A stretch of DNA of 20,425 nt from an uncultured Eubacteriales bacterium (GCA_944353735.1 CALVPU010000261.1:1-20425); one strand, 5' to 3'. Numbered from the stretch's first letter, positions 7,098 to 15,650 are shown. Translations and numbers: made by a program. Notes: a model not told the origin generated them from the sequence alone.

Positions 7098-8264
7098 TCA
7101 GGCGGCGTTCGCGGAACGGCGGCGGAGGAAGCCCGGCGCAAAGACGGCGAGCGACAGCGCGCAGATGCCGGCGGTCAGGTAGAACACGTTCTGCTGCCCC
7201 ATGGCGTCGGCGAGCAGGCCGCCGCCGAGGTTGCCGACCGCGCGGGCGACGCCGTAGCTGACCACGGCGAGCAGCATCTGTCCGGACGATTGCAGCTCGG
7301 CGGGCACGGTGCGCGAGATGTGCTTGGCCATGGCGACGGTCATGACGATGAAGCCCCAACCGTGCAGCAGCTGGCTGAGCATTGCCACCGTGGCGCATTG
7401 CGTCGTTGCCAGCAGGAGCCAGCGCAGCGCCAGCGTCGCGCCCGAGATGCACATCAGCTTGCCGGCGCCGAACCGGTCGAACAGCCGGTCGGAAAAGATC
7501 AGATAGGGAACCTCGGCGAGGGCGGCGAGGAAGTAGCACCAGCCAAGCAGCGTGCCGCTCCCGCCCTCGAAGGTGAGGAACATCGGCGAAAAGAACGTGT
7601 AGAAATAGCCCATCGTCATCTGCATCGGCAGCATGAACAGCATCAGGTGCATCAGTTCGCGGTCCTTCAGCAGCGCGGAGATCGACATCCTGCGGCCTGC
7701 CTTTGACTGGTAGCCCGGCGTGTCCGGCAAAGCGCAGCTGGCGGGGATGATCGTCAGGCACAGCGCCGCCGTGCACCACACCGCCCAGGATTCCCGCCCC
7801 GGCACCTCGAGCAATGCGCCGAACGCCAGCGCCGCCACGGCGTAGGTCATGCCGCCCGCCAGCCGCGCCAGGCCAAACGGCTGACCGCGGGCGTTCAGCG
7901 CCGCCAGCGCGATGGAATCGCCCATGGGCTGGATGGCGTTGTAGAAACAGGAGAATACGCACGCCAGCAGCATCAGCGGCAGGAAGCGATCGGCAAGCAG
8001 AAACGTCAGCACCGATGCGGCTGCGCCCGCCGCCAGCAGGCGCAGCACGCGGTTGCGGCTCTTTGAGCGGTCGGCGCAAAGCCCCCAGCAGGGCTGTGCG
8101 GCTGCGCTGACCAGCGCGATGGCGGCGAAGATCGCGCCGATGTGCCCGGAATCCAGACCGCGCGAGCCGTAGTAGAGGCTCATATAGCCCTGAAAGACCG
8201 AGTTGGCGGCGTAGTAGGCCATGAAAAACAGCGCGTAGCGCCACGGATAGCGGCTCGGATGCAT
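7098..8264 (-). CDS. MFS transporter (MFS_1-like)
   Basis: This 388-residue polytopic membrane protein has about 12 hydrophobic segments. The loop between helices 2 and 3 has WGLCADRSKSRNRVL (60-74), a recognisable MFS motif A with Asp65 and Arg66. A broad central loop around 195-212 (PGYQSKAGRRMSISALLKDRE) separates the two six-helix halves. The overall pattern resembles the LacY/nucleoside-symporter-like MFS_1_like group rather than drug:H+ antiporters; the substrate is unknown. ATG 8264 follows AGGAGGAG at good spacing. It lies 67 bases after the MATE stop on the same strand, with no convincing promoter between, so it is probably the second gene of that transcript. The 232 bases from its stop to the terminator hold only weak hairpins. 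Confidence 0.9.
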   Translation of the reverse strand: MHPSRYPWRYALFFMAYYAANSVFQGYMSLYYGSRGLDSGHIGAIFAAIALVSAAAQPCWGLCADRSKSRNRVLRLLAAGAAASVLTFLLADRFLPLMLLACVFSCFYNAIQPMGDSIALAALNARGQPFGLARLAGGMTYAVAALAFGALLEVPGRESWAVWCTAALCLTIIPASCALPDTPGYQSKAGRRMSISALLKDRELMHLMLFMLPMQMTMGYFYTFFSPMFLTFEGGSGTLLGWCYFLAALAEVPYLIFSDRLFDRFGAGKLMCISGATLALRWLLLATTQCATVAMLSQLLHGWGFIVMTVAMAKHISRTVPAELQSSGQMLLAVVSYGVARAVGNLGGGLLADAMGQQNVFYLTAGICALSLAVFAPGFLRRRSANAA

Positions 8265-8331
8265 GAAGAATCTCCTCCTATGACGTGGTCATATTATGCA
8301 CAGAGAAGGCGCATGCTTACGCCGGCGGCGC

Positions 8332-9705
8332 TCAGGGCTGTTCGGACAGCGCCGCGGCGTCCTGCCGTTCGATTTTGCGCGTGATGCGGCGGACGCACCA
8401 TGCGCACACCGGCGCGATGTACAGGGAGGCGGAAACCCACGCGGACTGGTCGGTAAAGCAAATGGCGGCATAGCCGAACACCGGCACGAAGATCAGGCTG
8501 ACGGCGACGCGCGCAGTCATCTCCACCGCGCCGGAGAAGATTGCCAGTCCGGCGTAGCCGAGGCCCTGCGTCGCCATGCGCGTGACGTTCAGAATGCCAA
8601 GCACCCAGTAGAAAAAGCCCATGGCGCGCAGGTACTGCGTCGCCGCGTCCAGCACCGGCGCGTCGGCGGCATCGCCGGAGATAAAGATCATCGAAAGCGG
8701 TCGCCCGCCAAAGATCAGCAGCATGCCCGCGAGCAAGCCGTAAATTACGCCGACGAGCACGCCCAGGCGGATGCCCAGACGGATGCGGTCCGGCTTGCGC
8801 GCGCCGAGGTTCTGCCCGCAGAACGTCGAGACCGCCGTTGCCAGCGCGTCGAACGGGCACATCGCCAGCTGCTTGATGCGCATGCCGGCGGTGAAGCCGG
8901 AGGTGTAGACGCTGCCCAGATTGTTGTTCGCCGACTGCATGACCATGCTGCCGATGGCGGTGATGGACGACTGCAACCCCATCGGCACGCCCATTTTCAG
9001 CATCAGCCGCGCCATCGCGCCGTCGAACTTCATGTTCTCACGCGACAGCCACAGGACCGGCACGTGCCGCGCGATGTAGCGCCAGCAGAGGATGCCGCTG
9101 ACCGCCTGCGAGGCGATGGTCGCCAGCGCGGCGCCCGCCACGCCCATGTCGAATACGATCACCGCTAGCAGGTCCAGCACGATGTTCAAAAACGCCGACA
9201 GCGCCAGAAACAGAAACGGCGTGCGGCTGTCGCCCACGGCGCGCAGGATCGCCGACAGCAGGTTGTACAGAAGCGTAAACGGAATGCCGAGGAAGATGAT
9301 CAGCAGGTAAGCGTAGGCGCCGTCGAAGATCGCCTCCGAAGTGGAGAGCATGTGCAGGATCTGCGGGCACAGCACCGCGCACGCGGTCGTCAACACCACG
9401 GCGAAGCCGAGCGTCAGCGCCATGGCGTGAAAGATCAGCCGCCGCATGGTGCGCAGGTCCTCGGCGCCGAAGGTCTGCGCAATCGGCACGCCGAAGCCGC
9501 AGCAGATGCCGGTGCAGAAGCCGATGACGAGAAACTGGACGCTGCTCGACGCGCCGACGGCTGCCAGCGCGCTCGTGCCCAGATAGCGGCTGACGATGGC
9601 GGCGTCCGCCATGTTGTACGCCTGCTGGAACAGGTTGCCCAGCAGCAGGGGCAGTGTGAACCGGAGGATCAGGGGCAGCGGGCGCCCCTGCGTCATGCTG
9701 TTCAT
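8332..9705 (-). CDS. MATE family multidrug efflux transporter
   Basis: This 457-residue, 12-helix membrane protein is of the MATE (NorM/DinF-like) type, exporting cationic compounds using an ion gradient. The first MatE repeat opens with PLILRFTLPLLLGNLFQQAYNMADAAIVSRYLG (about 10-42), the family hallmark. AVGDSRTPF falls in the middle, and the second repeat starts about 235 (LMLKMGVPMGLQSS). The frame is open to 9870, but the residues before ATG 9705 are Arg/Pro-rich and unlike the family, and AAAGGAAG precedes this ATG, so 9705 is chosen. Its promoter lies at 9827-9855, leaving a leader of about 115 bases. It is divergent from the marR-ABC unit, suggesting shared control. Confidence 0.93.
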   Translation of the reverse strand: MNSMTQGRPLPLILRFTLPLLLGNLFQQAYNMADAAIVSRYLGTSALAAVGASSSVQFLVIGFCTGICCGFGVPIAQTFGAEDLRTMRRLIFHAMALTLGFAVVLTTACAVLCPQILHMLSTSEAIFDGAYAYLLIIFLGIPFTLLYNLLSAILRAVGDSRTPFLFLALSAFLNIVLDLLAVIVFDMGVAGAALATIASQAVSGILCWRYIARHVPVLWLSRENMKFDGAMARLMLKMGVPMGLQSSITAIGSMVMQSANNNLGSVYTSGFTAGMRIKQLAMCPFDALATAVSTFCGQNLGARKPDRIRLGIRLGVLVGVIYGLLAGMLLIFGGRPLSMIFISGDAADAPVLDAATQYLRAMGFFYWVLGILNVTRMATQGLGYAGLAIFSGAVEMTARVAVSLIFVPVFGYAAICFTDQSAWVSASLYIAPVCAWCVRRITRKIERQDAAALSEQP

Positions 9706-9826
9706 GTGCAACGCTTCCTTTTGTTTGTAAGGGTTTGCGGGCGGCCTGCGCGACCTGCGAGGCGCGCCTTCGCGGATGGGACGCGCCCTGCGCGTGGGTT
9801 TGCATAAGCGTGATTTCGTCTTTTCC

Positions 9827-9855
9827 ATTGTATGACGGTTTGCGCGTTCTGTCAA
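9827..9855 (-). promoter_or_regulatory. Sigma-A promoter of MATE-MFS
   Basis: On the minus strand TTGACA (9850-9855) is followed after 17 bases by TACAAT (9827-9832). The leader downstream contains TTGCATAAGC (plus-strand 9800-9809), which resembles half of the palindrome in the marR leader. Confidence 0.85.
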
Positions 9856-9930
9856 CGAAAAATCGCACAATTCCGACGCTGCGCAAGCGCGCTTCCTGCC
9901 GCCGGGCGCGTTATTTTACGCGGCGGGACG

Positions 9931-9959
9931 TTGCCATCGCGGGGAAAATCTGCTACAAT
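9931..9959 (+). promoter_or_regulatory. Sigma-A promoter of marR-ABC operon
   Basis: TTGCCA (9931-9936), a 17-base spacer, then TACAAT (9954-9959). Transcription should start near 9966, giving a leader of about 65 bases that includes the 10000-10013 palindrome. It lies back to back with the MATE promoter, 75 bases away. Confidence 0.85.
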
Positions 9960-9999
9960 AAAGTGGACGCCGGAATTCGGCTTTTTTCTCGCCAATACC

Positions 10000-10013
10000 G
10001 TTGCATATGCAAC
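10000..10013. promoter_or_regulatory. Putative MarR operator (perfect palindrome)
   Basis: GTTGCATATGCAAC is a perfect 14-bp palindrome ending 17 bases before the marR start codon and about 35 bases after the predicted transcript start. The TTGC...GCAA form is typical of MarR-family operators. It would act as a roadblock or by occlusion, giving autoregulation. Binding is inferred. Confidence 0.6.
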
Positions 10014-10030
10014 TGAACGGGAGGGAGACC

Positions 10031-10474
10031 ATGGCAGCCTTTACCCACAATCTCAACGTCGTCGGGCGCTGCACGCAGATGCAGCGCGGGCAGCGGCTCA
10101 AGGCGCTGGGCGTCTGCGGCGGGCAGGTGCCGTACCTGCTGCGGCTGTGCCGCGAGCCGGGACTGACGCAGGAGGAGATCGCCCGCGCCCTGTACGTCAA
10201 CAAGAGCACCGCTGCGCGGCAGGTGACGCACCTCGAGCGCGCGGGCTTCGTCGAGCGCCGCGTCAGCGCGGAGGACCGCCGCTGCATGCGCGTCTATCCC
10301 ACCGAGCGCGCGCTCGCGGCGCTGCCGGAGCTGCGCGAGGTCGTGCGCGAGTGGAACGAATACCTGCTGGCGGACTTCGACGATGCGGAGCGCGCGCAGC
10401 TGATGGCGATGATGGAGCGCGTCGCCGGCCGCGCGCAGGCGTACATCCAGCGGGAAGTGGGGTGGGACGCGTGA
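10031..10474 (+). CDS. MarR family transcriptional regulator
   Basis: This 147-residue dimeric winged-helix regulator has dimerisation helices at both ends and a winged HTH at about 34-92. The recognition helix is NKSTAARQVTHLERAGFV (57-74). The wing has SAEDRRCMRVYPTE (79-92) with the conserved Asp-Arg. ATG 10031 follows GGGAGGGAGACC; an ATG at 10001 would lie inside the operator palindrome and is less likely. Its TGA overlaps the GTG start of the ABC subunit (GTGA), so the three genes are translationally coupled. As a MarR-type ligand sensor it probably represses its own exporter operon and perhaps the divergent MATE-MFS unit. No redox cysteine pattern clearly points to an oxidant sensor (Cys14, 29, 40 and 85 are present). 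Confidence 0.93.
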   Translation: MAAFTHNLNVVGRCTQMQRGQRLKALGVCGGQVPYLLRLCREPGLTQEEIARALYVNKSTAARQVTHLERAGFVERRVSAEDRRCMRVYPTERALAALPELREVVREWNEYLLADFDDAERAQLMAMMERVAGRAQAYIQREVGWDA

Positions 10475-12213
10475 AGCGGATCATCGGTTATCTGAAGCCC
10501 TACTGGGGCGCGATGGCGGTGGGCTTTGCGATCAAATTCATCGGCACGATCATGGACCTCGCGCTGCCGTGGATTCTCGCATACATGATCGACGACGTCG
10601 CGCCGACGAAAAGCCGCCCGGCGATCTTCGCCTGGGGCGTGGTGATGGTCGTCTGCTCGATCGTCGCGCTGTTGGGCAATGTCATCGCCAACCGGCGCGC
10701 CTCGGCGGTGGCGCGGGACGCCACGCGGGCAATTCGCCACGATCTGTTCGCGAAGATCGAGCGGCTGTCGTCGAAGCAGATGGACGAGCTGACCGTGCCG
10801 AGCCTGATTTCGCGGCTGACCTCCGACACCTACAACGTCAACCAGACGCTGGGACGCATCCAGCGCCTGGGCGTGCGCGCGCCGATTCTGCTGCTGGGCG
10901 GCATGGTGGTCACGCTGCTGCAGGACTGGCGGCTGAGCATGGTGCTGCTGAGCACGCTGCCGCTGCTGGCGGCGGGCGTGGCGCTGATCTCGTGGCGCGG
11001 CATTCCGCTGTACGCCCGCGTGCAGCGCGCCGTGGACCGCATGGTGCGCACCGTGCGCGACGACGTCACCGGCATCCGCGTCATCCGCGCACTGTCCAAA
11101 GGCGACTACGAGCGCGCGCGCTTCGCCGTGGATAACCGGACGCTCTCCGGCGAACAGCTTCATGCCGACACCGTCATGGCGGCGACCAACCCGCTGATGA
11201 ACCTGCTGCTCAACGGCGGCCTGACGGCGATGGTCGTCGCCGGCGCCTTTCTCGTGCAGCGCGGGCTGACCAAGCCGGGGCAGATCATCGCCTTTCTGAC
11301 CTATTTTACCATCATCCTCAACGCCATTCTCTCCATCAACAAGATGTTCGTGATGATCTCGCAGGCGGCGGCATCGGCGCAGCGCATCGACGAGGTGCTT
11401 TCGCTGCCGGAGGAGCCGGCGCGGCGCGATGCGGAGGGCGGGCATCCCGAGGCGCACATCGCCTTTGACGGGGTCTCGTTTTCCTACAACGGGCGGCGCA
11501 ACGATCTGGAGGACATCACCTTCGCGCTGCGGCGCGGGCAAACGCTGGGCGTCATTGGCGCGACCGGCAGCGGCAAGTCGACGCTGATCCTGCTGCTGCA
11601 GCGCTTCTACCACGTCGGGTCCGGCGCGATCACCATCGGCGGCGAGAACGTGGAGGCCATCGACGACGACCGCCTGCACCGCATGTTCGGCGTGGCGTTT
11701 CAGTCCGACGCCTTCTTTGTCGGCACGATCCGCGACAACATCGACCTCGGGCGCGGCCTGCCGCAGGCGCAGATCGGGCGCGCGGCGCGGTGCGCGCAGG
11801 CGGCGGAGTTCATCGACGCGCTGCCGGACGGCTATGACCACGTCGTGCGCGCCAAGGCGGCAAACCTCTCCGGCGGGCAGCGCCAGCGCCTGCTGATCGC
11901 CCGCGCGCTGGCGGGAGAACCGGAGATCCTCCTGCTCGACGACGCTTCCAGCGCGCTGGACTACCGCACCGACGCCGCCATGCGCGCCGCCATCCGCCGC
12001 GAGTACCCGCGCACGACGACCGTCCTCATCGCCCAGCGCGTCAGCTCCGTGCGCGGCGCGGACGTGATCCTCGTGCTGGAGAAGGGCAGAATGGCGGGGC
12101 TGGGCAGCCACGAGGCGCTGATGCGCGATTGCCCGCTCTACGCGCAGATCGCCCGCATCCAGACCGGCGACGATTCCATCGGAGGTGAAGGCGCATGCCC
12201 CCGCGCAATTTGA
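10471..12213 (+). CDS. Heterodimeric ABC exporter, subunit 1 (degenerate NBD)
   Basis: This 580-residue half-exporter has six membrane helices (about 1-310) fused to an ATPase domain (about 328-565). Walker A is GATGSGKS (363-370), Q-loop Gln411, signature LSGGQ (466-470). Walker B is ILLLD (486-490) followed by Asp491 where the catalytic Glu belongs, and the switch histidine is replaced by Gln522 (IAQRVSS). This pattern is known from the TM287-like half of heterodimeric exporters, where one ATP site hydrolyses poorly. GTG 10471 is the only start that removes a non-homologous leader, and it overlaps the marR stop. Its end overlaps the next gene by 19 bases. It acts in the cell membrane, probably exporting drugs or lipophilic compounds. 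Confidence 0.93.
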   Translation: MKRIIGYLKPYWGAMAVGFAIKFIGTIMDLALPWILAYMIDDVAPTKSRPAIFAWGVVMVVCSIVALLGNVIANRRASAVARDATRAIRHDLFAKIERLSSKQMDELTVPSLISRLTSDTYNVNQTLGRIQRLGVRAPILLLGGMVVTLLQDWRLSMVLLSTLPLLAAGVALISWRGIPLYARVQRAVDRMVRTVRDDVTGIRVIRALSKGDYERARFAVDNRTLSGEQLHADTVMAATNPLMNLLLNGGLTAMVVAGAFLVQRGLTKPGQIIAFLTYFTIILNAILSINKMFVMISQAAASAQRIDEVLSLPEEPARRDAEGGHPEAHIAFDGVSFSYNGRRNDLEDITFALRRGQTLGVIGATGSGKSTLILLLQRFYHVGSGAITIGGENVEAIDDDRLHRMFGVAFQSDAFFVGTIRDNIDLGRGLPQAQIGRAARCAQAAEFIDALPDGYDHVVRAKAANLSGGQRQRLLIARALAGEPEILLLDDASSALDYRTDAAMRAAIRREYPRTTTVLIAQRVSSVRGADVILVLEKGRMAGLGSHEALMRDCPLYAQIARIQTGDDSIGGEGACPRAI

Positions 12214-13961
12214 ACCCGCAGAAGCCGAAGAACGCGCGGCGCACGCTCGCCTCGCTGGGACGTTATCTGATGAAGAGCGCGGCGCTGCTCGTCGCGGCGC
12301 TGGCGCTGACGGTCGTCAGCAACGTGCTGCAGCTGATCGGGCCGACGCTGTGCGGCGAGGCCATCGACGCCATCGCGCTGGAATCGGGCGTCGATTTTCC
12401 CCGCGTGTTCCGCTATGCGGGCATGATGCTGGCGATGTACGTTGCCTCGGCGGCGATCGGCTACGGCGTGTCGATCCTGATCCTGCACGTCAGCCAGCGC
12501 ACCGTGCGTGCCATGCGCGCAGACCTGTTCGCCAAGCTGATGCGCCTGCCGGTGGGCTACTTCGACCGCAACCAGACAGGCGACATCCTGAGCCGCATCT
12601 CCTACGACATCGACACGGTGAACACCTCGCTGTCCAACGATCTGGTGCAGATCCTCACCAGCCTGATCACCGTGGTCGGCGCGCTGGGGATGATGATCCG
12701 CCTCTCGCCGAAGCTGGTGCTGGTCTTTGCGGTGACGGTGCCGCTGTCGGTGCTGTTTACGCGCTACATGACCGGGCGCGTCCGCCCGCTGTACCGCGAG
12801 CGTTCGCGGCGGCTGGGCGAGCTCAACGGCTTTGTCGAGGAGTACGTCTCCGGGCAGAAGACCATCCGCGCCTACCGGCGCGAGGACGACGTGCTGGCGC
12901 GCTTTGACTGCAGGAATGAGGACGCCGTGCAGAGCTATTACCGCTCCGAATACTACGCCAGCGTTACGGGACCGTCGGTCAACCTGATCAACAACCTCTC
13001 GCTGACGCTCATCAGCGTGTTCGGCGCGCTGCTGTACCTCGCGGACGGCATCTTGCTGGGCGACATCGCGTCGTTCGTGCTGTACTCGCGCAAGTTCTCT
13101 GGCCCCATCAACGAGGCGGCGAATATATTGAGCGAGCTGCAGTCGGCGCTCGCCGCGGCGGAGCGCGTGTTCTCGCTGCTGGCGGAGGAGGAAGAGCCCG
13201 CCGACGCGCCCGGCGCGCCGGCGCTGCGCGTCGCGGAGGGCAACGTGGCGCTGGAGCACGTCGACTTCAGCTACGATCCCGGCAGGCCCATCCTGCACGA
13301 CGTCAGCCTGCGCGCCAGACAGGGCGCCATGGTCGCCATCGTCGGACCCACCGGCGCCGGCAAGACGACGCTGGTCAACCTGCTGATGCGCTTTTACGAT
13401 CCGCAGTCCGGCACGATTGCCATCGACGGGCAGGACATCGCGCGCGTGCAGCGCGCCAGTTTGCGCGAGGCGTTTTCGATGGTGCTGCAGGACACGTGGC
13501 TGTTCAACGGCACTGTGCACGACAACATTGCCTACGGCAGTCCCGGCGCCACGCGCGAGCAGGTCGTCGCCGCCGCCAAGGCGACCCACATCCACGACAT
13601 GATCGAGCGCCTGCCGCAGGGCTACGATACCGTGCTCACCGAGGACGGCGTCAACATCTCCAAGGGACAGAAGCAGCTGATGACCATCGCGCGCGCCATG
13701 CTGCGCAAGTCCCACCTGCTGATTCTCGACGAGGCGACGTCCAACGTCGACATCCGCACCGAGCTGCTGATCCAGTCGGCGATGCGCGCGCTGATGCGCG
13801 GCAAGACGTGCTTTGTCATCGCCCACCGCCTTTCGACCATCCGCAACGCCGACCTGATCCTCGTCGTGCGCGACGGCGCGATCGTCGAACAGGGCCGGCA
13901 CGATGCGCTGCTGGCGCAGAACGGCTTCTACGCCAGCCTCTTCCGGGCGCAGTTTGAGTGA
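12195..13961 (+). CDS. Heterodimeric ABC exporter, subunit 2 (catalytic NBD)
   Basis: This 588-residue half-exporter is the partner of the preceding gene. A basic N-terminal tail (1-22) leads into six membrane helices (about 25-315), with YFDRNQTGDILSRISYDIDTV (122-142) as the typical first coupling region. In the ATPase domain, Walker A is GPTGAGKT (384-391), Q-loop Gln432, Walker B LLILDE with catalytic Glu513, and switch His544 (IAHRLSTIRNAD). The signature is non-canonical, ISKGQ (488-492), lysine replacing the first glycine. Combined with subunit 1, this leaves one complete site (its Walker B and His with the partner's LSGGQ) and one doubly degenerate site. ATG 12195 follows GGAGG and lies inside the end of subunit 1. 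No clear terminator follows. Confidence 0.94.
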   Translation: MPPRNLNPQKPKNARRTLASLGRYLMKSAALLVAALALTVVSNVLQLIGPTLCGEAIDAIALESGVDFPRVFRYAGMMLAMYVASAAIGYGVSILILHVSQRTVRAMRADLFAKLMRLPVGYFDRNQTGDILSRISYDIDTVNTSLSNDLVQILTSLITVVGALGMMIRLSPKLVLVFAVTVPLSVLFTRYMTGRVRPLYRERSRRLGELNGFVEEYVSGQKTIRAYRREDDVLARFDCRNEDAVQSYYRSEYYASVTGPSVNLINNLSLTLISVFGALLYLADGILLGDIASFVLYSRKFSGPINEAANILSELQSALAAAERVFSLLAEEEEPADAPGAPALRVAEGNVALEHVDFSYDPGRPILHDVSLRARQGAMVAIVGPTGAGKTTLVNLLMRFYDPQSGTIAIDGQDIARVQRASLREAFSMVLQDTWLFNGTVHDNIAYGSPGATREQVVAAAKATHIHDMIERLPQGYDTVLTEDGVNISKGQKQLMTIARAMLRKSHLLILDEATSNVDIRTELLIQSAMRALMRGKTCFVIAHRLSTIRNADLILVVRDGAIVEQGRHDALLAQNGFYASLFRAQFE

Positions 13962-14022
13962 GCGAAAATCCAACTTGTCACAGGAATTTTACGGGATTCG
14001 CCGGGTTATGACACATCCAAAC

Positions 14023-14051
14023 TTGCACAATTGCCTGAATTCATGTATAAT
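14023..14051 (+). promoter_or_regulatory. Sigma-A promoter of the LCP gene
   Basis: TTGCAC (14023-14028), a 17-base spacer and a perfect TATAAT (14046-14051) lie 32 bases before the start codon, giving a short leader with AAGGAGAAA as ribosome binding site. The whole 121-base gap after the ABC gene is AT-richer than its surroundings. Confidence 0.87.
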
Positions 14052-14082
14052 GGCTCTGTAGTCTGATTTCTAAAAGGAGAAA

Positions 14083-15420
14083 ATGCCTGTGTCAACCAAT
14101 TTTTCGTCGGAACGTCCAAGTGCGGGCGGCCGGCCGGCAAGCTCAGGCGCGCGTCCCGCGGGACAGCGCGCTGTCCGTCCGGCAGGCGCCCGTCCCACCG
14201 GTCAGCGCCCAGCGGGGAACGGCACGCGCCGCCCGCCCAACCGGCCCGGGCCGCGCCGACGGAAGCCGCAATACCGGTTCTACGTGTTCATCGCCATCGC
14301 CGTGGCGATCCTCATCGCGCTGGGCGCGCTGATCGTGCACTTGCTGAGCGGCTCGCCGGATCCGCAGCAGGCCGTCGCGCCGACGGCGCAGCCTGTCGCG
14401 ACCGACCTCCCTGCCGTGACGGGCGGTGCGCAGTCGACGGAAGTCAGCGCACAGACGTCGCCGGAAGTGTCGGCAACCTCGCACGCCGACGCGCTGATGC
14501 AAATGCTCGGCAGCGAGGGCGCGGACATCGCGGCGCTGCCCGAGGATCAGATGACGCAGATCACCGACCTGCACGTCACGCAGGGGCTTTCGGAAGAGTG
14601 GATGAACATCCTCCTGCTCGGCTCGGACGAGCGCACGCTCTCGGAAAGCGCCCGCACGGACACCATGATCATCTGCTCGATCAACACCACTACCGGCGAG
14701 GTCAAGCTGACCTCGATTCTGCGCGATCTGGCGGTTGAACTGGACGAGATCGGCGAGTACAGCGACACCTACCGCATCAACGCTGCCAACTACTTCGGCG
14801 GCGAGGAGCTGGCGATGCGCGTGGTCAACGAGTGCTTCGGCATGAACATCGAGCGCTATGTGCACGTCAACTTCTATGGCTTCCAGCAGCTGGCGGAAAT
14901 GCTCGGCGGCATTGATATGGACATCACCGAGGAGGAGATGAACCTCATCAATGAGCTGATCGTGCAGCAGGCGTCGCTGGCGTACAAGAACGGCATCGAC
15001 GAGAGCGGGTTGCAGAACCAGTTCCTCACCACCTACGGTCCCAGCACCCACCTCGACGGACGCCAGACGCTCGCCTACGCCCGCATCCGCAAGCTCGACG
15101 GCGGCGACTTTGCCCGCGCCGAGCGCCAGCGCAACGTGCTGGCGGCGCTGCTGGACAAACTGCGGCAGTCGGCTACGGAACCGGCGCAGCTCCTGGCGGT
15201 CACCGGCACGGCGATGCAGCACATGCGCACGAACCTGACGGTCGAGGACATCATCACCGTGGCGATGACGGTGCTCAACAGCGATATGACGACGCCGGAG
15301 TTCTTCCGCCTGCCGATCAACGACAGCTACGTGCAGGAAACGCGCAACGAGCAGTCCATGCTCTACGACTGCGATTGGGCAACGAACACCACCGCGCTGT
15401 ACAACTTCATCTACGAGTGA
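14083..15420 (+). CDS. LytR-CpsA-Psr (LCP) family cell-wall ligase
   Basis: This 445-residue membrane-anchored protein has an LCP domain. Family members transfer polyprenyl-phosphate-linked glycopolymers such as teichoic acid or capsule onto peptidoglycan outside the cell. Residues 1-64 are a Pro/Arg/Gly/Gln-rich basic tail with imperfect RPAGQR-type repeats, predicted cytoplasmic and disordered. One membrane helix lies at about 66-88. A Ser/Thr/Ala-rich stalk runs to about 130. The LCP core begins at MNILLLGSDER (174-184), continues with RTDTMIICSINTTTGEVKLTSILRDL (191-216, conserved Arg214) and has AYARIRKLDGGDFARAERQRNVL (331-353), which carries the conserved arginines. ATG 14083 follows AAGGAGAAA. 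It has its own promoter and terminator. The glycopolymer substrate is unknown. Confidence 0.93.
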   Translation: MPVSTNFSSERPSAGGRPASSGARPAGQRAVRPAGARPTGQRPAGNGTRRPPNRPGPRRRKPQYRFYVFIAIAVAILIALGALIVHLLSGSPDPQQAVAPTAQPVATDLPAVTGGAQSTEVSAQTSPEVSATSHADALMQMLGSEGADIAALPEDQMTQITDLHVTQGLSEEWMNILLLGSDERTLSESARTDTMIICSINTTTGEVKLTSILRDLAVELDEIGEYSDTYRINAANYFGGEELAMRVVNECFGMNIERYVHVNFYGFQQLAEMLGGIDMDITEEEMNLINELIVQQASLAYKNGIDESGLQNQFLTTYGPSTHLDGRQTLAYARIRKLDGGDFARAERQRNVLAALLDKLRQSATEPAQLLAVTGTAMQHMRTNLTVEDIITVAMTVLNSDMTTPEFFRLPINDSYVQETRNEQSMLYDCDWATNTTALYNFIYE

Positions 15421-15479
15421 TCCCGCGCCGCGCCCGCGCAGGCAGCTGCCGTGGCAAAGGAAGAGTTCCTGAATCCAGG

Positions 15480-15518
15480 AAGACGCCCCTGATTGGCATG
15501 CCAATCAGGGGCGTCTTT
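15480..15518 (+). terminator. Palindromic terminator after the LCP gene
   Basis: A perfect 38-base palindrome (15480-15517, centred on GGCATGCC) can form a hairpin with a stem of about 17 bp, 60 bases after the LCP stop. The U-tract is short (TTT then G). The stem is unusually long for a simple terminator but the position fits. Confidence 0.7.
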
Positions 15519-15650
15519 GTGCGATTGCCCTTCCTGCCGCGCATGTCCGGCGGGAAGTGCGCCGGCGCTGCCGGGCGTGGCGCTTCGCTGGCTGAAGCAT
15601 CCTGCCGAAGTGTATCCGTCGCGAAGCGCCGCTTTCGCCGGTCCAAGGCT

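Noticed and set aside
8291..8331. Separate promoter for the MFS gene
   Set aside because: A CATAAT-like -10 is present on the minus strand but no acceptable -35 lies at the proper distance; readthrough from MATE is more likely.
9969..9987. Attenuator in the marR leader (GCCG-GAATT-CGGC then six T)
   Set aside because: The stem is only four base pairs, too weak to support a terminator call, though the T6 run is real.
9832..10470. Upstream extension of the first ABC subunit frame across the marR gene
   Set aside because: The frame is open but the translation is low complexity. The marR gene occupies the same DNA with a clear HTH and ribosome binding site, so the ABC start is the GTG at 10471.
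12138..13973. Long antisense frame opposite the second ABC subunit, and similar ones at 18212-20263 (minus), 3375-5534 (plus) and 10294-12111 (minus)
   Set aside because: They are Arg/Ala/His/Asp-rich translations without family resemblance, lying opposite strongly conserved genes. They are a by-product of high GC content.
13976..14014. TGTCA/TGACA inverted repeat upstream of the LCP promoter
   Set aside because: The arms are only five bases and lie far apart, which is easily chance.
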